DNA from: Sulfuricella denitrificans
GTDB taxonomy: Bacteria; Pseudomonadota; Gammaproteobacteria; Burkholderiales; Sulfuricellaceae
Reading direction: 5' to 3'
Assembly (NCBI GenBank): GCA_002632355.1
Contig: NSJJ01000004.1
Span: forward strand, 62,001 to 126,000
DNA length: 64,000 bases
The position numbers and the translations under genes are program-made. Below, one piece after another: positions 60,622-64,000 of the stretch; within the stretch, counting starts at the first letter, position 1, and the number at the start of each line of letters is the position of its first letter. The notes below the pieces were generated by a model. That model saw nothing but the letters and a program-made list of their open reading frames with translations, had not been told where the DNA came from and searched no databases.

Positions 60622-62229
60622 TTATTCTTTCCACGGACGGTATTTCGAAGTAATTGGGTAACGCCTGTCCTTGCCGAACCCACGCGGCGTAATGCGCACA
60701 CCCACGGGCGACTGACGCCGCTTGTATTCACTCAGGTCGATCAGTTTGATCACACGCCTGACGTCGCGCTCATCAAAACCCATGGCAATGATGTCATTGG
60801 GGCACATATCGTGTTCAACATAAGCTTCCATAATGGTATCAAGCACCTCATATGGTGGAAGACTATCCTGATCTGTCTGATCCTGGCGCAACTCGGCTGA
60901 AGGTGCACGGGTAATCACACGCTCCGGGATGACAGGAGCAAGCCGGTTGCGGTGCAGTGCGAGGCGATATACCAGCGTCTTCGGCACATCCTTCAGGACA
61001 GCGAACCCCCCCGCCATATCGCCATATAGCGTGGCATAACCAACAGCCATTTCACTCTTGTTGCCAGTTGTGAGCACGATCGAACCGAATTTATTGGACA
61101 GTGCCATCAGCAAGGTACCGCGAATGCGCGCCTGAATGTTTTCCTCGGCGATATCGAACGGCAACCCATCAAATTCGTCTGCCAGGCAATCGAGAAAGGT
61201 ATCGTACATCGGCTTGATGGTGATTTCGCTATATTGCACACCCAGAGTATTTGCCATGGCCTCAGCATCATGGAGACTGATATCCGCCGTAAACTGAGAG
61301 GGCATCATGACTGCGCGCACCCGGTCCGCCCCCAGCGCATCCACAGCAATCGCCAGCACCAGCGCAGAATCGATCCCGCCGGACAAACCCAGCAGCACGC
61401 CTGGAAAGCCATTTTTTTCGACATAATCACTGACCCCGAGGCACAGGGCGCGGTACACGTTCTCTTCCAGAGAATGCTCCGGCACAATTTCTCCCAACTG
61501 CGGTGCGGCATTTTCGAATTCCACTACCCGCAGTGCTTCTTCGAAGGCGGGCAACTGATGCGCCAGATTGCCTCCTGCATCCATGACGAAAGAGGCGCCA
61601 TCAAATACCAGCTCATCCTGACCGCCAACCAGATTGACATAAACCACCGGCAATCCACATTCGCCGATGCGCTCGCGTACAGCCTCATAGCGAGAGATCT
61701 GTTTGTTCATGTGATAGGGAGAGGCGTTCAACACCAGCAATACTCTGGCGCCAGACTGGCTGGCGCATACCGGCGCACCCTCCTCCCAGATGTCAGCACA
61801 GATATTGAGACCGAACCGCACTCCGCCAGCCTCGAAAGTACATCCCTCTGTGCCGGAAGAGAAATAGCGCACCTCATCGAAAACAGAATGGTTTGGCAAA
61901 CGTTGCTTGTGATAAGTCGCCACAACCTTGCCGGATTGCAACACGGAGGCTGCATTAAAGCGCAGGCCATTCTCCTGATGCGGATGCCCCACGATAACGG
62001 TAATACCCTCAACTTGCCGCGCAAGCTCGAACAGGGCCGCGTCACTGGAATGATAGAAGCCCTCGCGCAGCAGCAGGTCTTCAGGCGGATACCCGGTAAG
62101 GGAAAGTTCAGGTGTCACCAGCACCTGCGCGCCCATCTCCCTGGCGCGATTTGCATAGTCAAGAATCTTGGCGGCATTGCCGATAAGATCACCGACAATG
62201 CAGTTGATTTGGGCAAGTGCAATTTTCAT
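60622..62229 (-). CDS. nadE: Glutamine-dependent NAD+ synthetase
   Basis: 535 aa. An N-terminal nitrilase-fold glutaminase (about 1–250) has Glu in TPELSLTGYPPEDLL, Lys in YHKQRLPN and Cys in NICADIWEEG. The synthetase domain has LSGGIDSALVLAIAVDALG and TTGNKSEMAVGYATLYGD. It makes NAD from deamido-NAD. It is upstream of the PII gene in one operon. Confidence 0.95.
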   Translation of the reverse strand: MKIALAQINCIVGDLIGNAAKILDYANRAREMGAQVLVTPELSLTGYPPEDLLLREGFYHSSDAALFELARQVEGITVIVGHPHQENGLRFNAASVLQSGKVVATYHKQRLPNHSVFDEVRYFSSGTEGCTFEAGGVRFGLNICADIWEEGAPVCASQSGARVLLVLNASPYHMNKQISRYEAVRERIGECGLPVVYVNLVGGQDELVFDGASFVMDAGGNLAHQLPAFEEALRVVEFENAAPQLGEIVPEHSLEENVYRALCLGVSDYVEKNGFPGVLLGLSGGIDSALVLAIAVDALGADRVRAVMMPSQFTADISLHDAEAMANTLGVQYSEITIKPMYDTFLDCLADEFDGLPFDIAEENIQARIRGTLLMALSNKFGSIVLTTGNKSEMAVGYATLYGDMAGGFAVLKDVPKTLVYRLALHRNRLAPVIPERVITRAPSAELRQDQTDQDSLPPYEVLDTIMEAYVEHDMCPNDIIAMGFDERDVRRVIKLIDLSEYKRRQSPVGVRITPRGFGKDRRYPITSKYRPWKE

Positions 62230-62333
62230 GCGTATTTAATCAGAATGTATCCGGTTCAAGAACGAGGATCGTTTGGAAATGCGTTTTGCGGATTATAGCG
62301 CCACCCCCGCCTCACAACTCAAACATCAGACAA

Positions 62334-63404
62334 TTATCCAGCCTCGAGCTGACAAATAGCTTCAAGCTCACGGGAACGCCAGTTCAGCACAGAGGTATGC
62401 GTGAACATTTTGCTTTCCAGCTGAGGAAATTCGGTTCTGATCACGTCGGCTGCAAACTGGGACAGAAAATGCGCCTTCAACTCGGCACGCGCCCGATCTA
62501 CGCCAATTTCGTTATAGGGGGAAGATGCCAGCAACAGGAAACCATCATCGGGTATTCGACCGGCCTTCATATTTGACTCGATAATACCCGCAGCCTTGCG
62601 GATCGGGTCAGCCAGATCAGGGCTGTAAGGTCCGATAATCAGGGCAAGATTGGGCATGTGAAGAAAATCGAACCCACGCCCGACGCACATCATCCACTCG
62701 CGATGCTCGATGTTGAGGGCACGAGCGCTGAGCCTGATCTCGTTCACGTGTGACATATTTCCCATAATCAGCGGCAACAGATCCCGACGCACCTGGCCCG
62801 CCATATCAGGAAAAAGCTTTTCCAGACGCAGCTCCAGCGTATTTGCATCCTTTGGCGTCAGTTGCGCCACTTCCAGAATTTCACCATTCGCTCCATGCAG
62901 GATGAGCGCATCTTCATCTGTTTCAAAGCCGCAAACAATGGGGTAAACCGTACCATGCCCCTGCCCGAAAACATGCTCCACCTGCTGTTTGATGCCGTAT
63001 GTATGAGCGATGGCCGCCTCGGTATCGTAACAAAACCCGGCACAACCACGGTGCTTGTCGCCTTTGGAAAAATGATAAGTGATCAGCACCAGTACCCGCC
63101 GTCCGGCAGAAACCACACCATGCACATGATTGGTAAGTACTTCACCAAGATGCGGCCAGCCAAGATTGAACATACCGCCAAGATTGCGTATTGGCGTCAG
63201 AATACCGGGGGGAGTGTTGGTGGCAACGGGGATATTGATCCGTCCATCCATGCACTTGAGCACCACGATATCTGACGGGTGTTCAGCAAGATAGCGTTCA
63301 CGCGCCAGAAACATCTCCGGATTACTGAACGAAGCGGAGTATTTTCGCGCATGATCCAGCAGCCACTCGATACGTTCGTTGATCGGTTTACTATGAATAT
63401 CCAT
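62334..63404 (-). CDS. Carbonic-anhydrase-like protein (beta-CA/CsoSCA-type metal site)
   Basis: 356 aa, no signal peptide or membrane segment. A good AGGGAGAG Shine-Dalgarno precedes the ATG. LKCMDGRINI gives Cys51, Asp53 and Arg55 in the Cys-x-Asp-x-Arg order of beta carbonic anhydrases. YHFSKGDKHRGCAGF gives His111/His118 and Cys121, where those enzymes have the second His and Cys zinc ligands. The wording around YHF...GCA recalls the carboxysomal shell enzyme CsoSCA, but that comparison is from memory. No carboxysome genes are in the window. The C-terminal 200 residues are not assigned. Confidence 0.65.
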   Translation of the reverse strand: MDIHSKPINERIEWLLDHARKYSASFSNPEMFLARERYLAEHPSDIVVLKCMDGRINIPVATNTPPGILTPIRNLGGMFNLGWPHLGEVLTNHVHGVVSAGRRVLVLITYHFSKGDKHRGCAGFCYDTEAAIAHTYGIKQQVEHVFGQGHGTVYPIVCGFETDEDALILHGANGEILEVAQLTPKDANTLELRLEKLFPDMAGQVRRDLLPLIMGNMSHVNEIRLSARALNIEHREWMMCVGRGFDFLHMPNLALIIGPYSPDLADPIRKAAGIIESNMKAGRIPDDGFLLLASSPYNEIGVDRARAELKAHFLSQFAADVIRTEFPQLESKMFTHTSVLNWRSRELEAICQLEAG

Positions 63405-63487
63405 GCCACTCTCCCTGTTATAAGTGAGAAAATGCCTGAATGGCTGGGCTGCGTCAAATTCACTTTTATTGGGTAGAAAGAAAAATT

Positions 63488-64000
63488 ATGCGACTCACCA
63501 AAATCACGACCCGAACCGGAGACGATGGCACCACCGGCCTTGCTGATGGATCGCGGCTCGACAAGGACAATCCACGCATTGCCGCTATTGGCACAGTGGA
63601 TGAACTCAACAGCCAGCTGGGCTTGCTGCTTACGGAATCGCTTTCACCTGCATTGAAAAAAACCCTCTCCGGAATACAGCATGAGTTGTTCGAACTCGGT
63701 GGCGAACTTGCCATGCCCGCCCGCTCCTTCATCCACGAAACGCACGTGTTACAGCTGGAGAAACAGCTTCAGAAATACAACACCGGGTTGCCGCCACTCA
63801 GGGAATTTATTCTGCCCGGAGGGTCACGCGCTGCGGCCCTGTGTCATGTGGCCCGCACTATCTGTCGCCGGGCCGAACGGGATTGCGTCAGTCTAGGAAA
63901 GGGAGAAGCCATTTCCCCTTCTCTGCTGAAATATCTTAACCGGTTGTCAGACCTGCTGTTCGTACTTGGCCGCATTATCAATCAGGAACAGCACATAGCG
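63488..64000 (+). CDS. Cob(I)alamin adenosyltransferase (PduO type), 3' end outside window
   Basis: 171 aa are visible from ATG 63488 to the window edge with no stop. The N-terminal phosphate-binding motif TRTGDDGTTGLADGSRLDK and the later RTICRRAERDCVSL and LNRLSDLLFVLGRIIN helices define the PduO/MMAB ATP:cobalamin adenosyltransferase. It makes adenosylcobalamin. Only about 10–20 residues are probably missing. It is divergent from the carbonic-anhydrase-like gene. Confidence 0.93.
   Translation, partial: MRLTKITTRTGDDGTTGLADGSRLDKDNPRIAAIGTVDELNSQLGLLLTESLSPALKKTLSGIQHELFELGGELAMPARSFIHETHVLQLEKQLQKYNTGLPPLREFILPGGSRAAALCHVARTICRRAERDCVSLGKGEAISPSLLKYLNRLSDLLFVLGRIINQEQHIA

Overview
The window is chromosomal DNA of a betaproteobacterium, most likely in the Nitrosomonadales (Sulfuricella/Gallionella-type). 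The placement rests on gene order: tRNA-Pro–merR–ihfA–pheT–pheS–rplT–rpmI–infC–thrS, a tldD–nitrilase–yhdP row, a divergent rluD/bamD pair, and glnE next to acs. A SoxK-like lipoprotein and a carbonic-anhydrase-like protein would fit a sulfur- or iron-oxidising autotroph, but that is inference. Nearly everything is dense housekeeping sequence with short intergenic gaps. No phage, plasmid backbone, CRISPR array or rRNA operon was seen.

Layout. 1–3.4 kb: PhoH-type ATPase (cut by the window edge), an unknown protein, a LysR regulator and tadA. 3.5–11 kb: a minus-strand translation block (thrS, infC with an ATC start, rpmI, rplT, pheS, pheT, ihfA, merR-like, tRNA-Pro), preceded by tRNA-Val. 11–18.4 kb: purL, then a three-gene membrane cassette (short TPR protein, HEAT-repeat protein, GT2 glycosyltransferase) that looks degenerate, and a small zinc-ribbon protein. 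18.5–22.4 kb: nnrDE, then the only clearly accessory region. It holds a 106-bp duplication of the nnrDE 3' end, a RAYT-type transposase element, a miniature derivative of it, two small membrane-protein ORFs, tRNA-Glu and the 4.5S RNA. 22.4–29.4 kb: L,D-transpeptidase, tamA–tamB, a 178-bp palindromic repeat and a LapA-domain protein. 29.4–33.9 kb: guaB–guaA, the lipoprotein and pgl. 34–37.4 kb: YqjK/YqjE/DUF883 membrane-stress genes and rluB–scpB–scpA. 37.5–44.1 kb: prfB with its programmed frameshift, a stand-alone CZB protein, lysS, copA, a MOSC protein and copZ. 44–52 kb: small unknowns, tldD, a nitrilase-like amidohydrolase and yhdP. 52–64 kb: acs, glnE, a ZIP transporter, pgeF, rluD/bamD, PII, nadE, a carbonic-anhydrase-like gene and a cobalamin adenosyltransferase cut by the window end.

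Functional themes. Envelope biogenesis is well represented: tamA/tamB, yhdP, bamD, the L,D-transpeptidase, LapA and YqjE-type proteins. Nitrogen status control appears through glnE and PII beside the glutamine-dependent nadE. Copper handling is covered by copA and copZ. Purine synthesis is covered by purL and guaBA.

The observations most worth following up are: the CsoSCA/beta-carbonic-anhydrase-like protein at 62334–63404; the glycosyltransferase/HEAT/TPR cassette with lost catalytic motifs at 15121–18149; the nnrDE tail duplication around a RAYT element at 19890–21899 with its miniature derivative at 20264–20363; and the palindromic repeat at 28691–28868. I did not find a convincing wholly new multi-gene system. 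All domain calls are by eye from the translated sequence.
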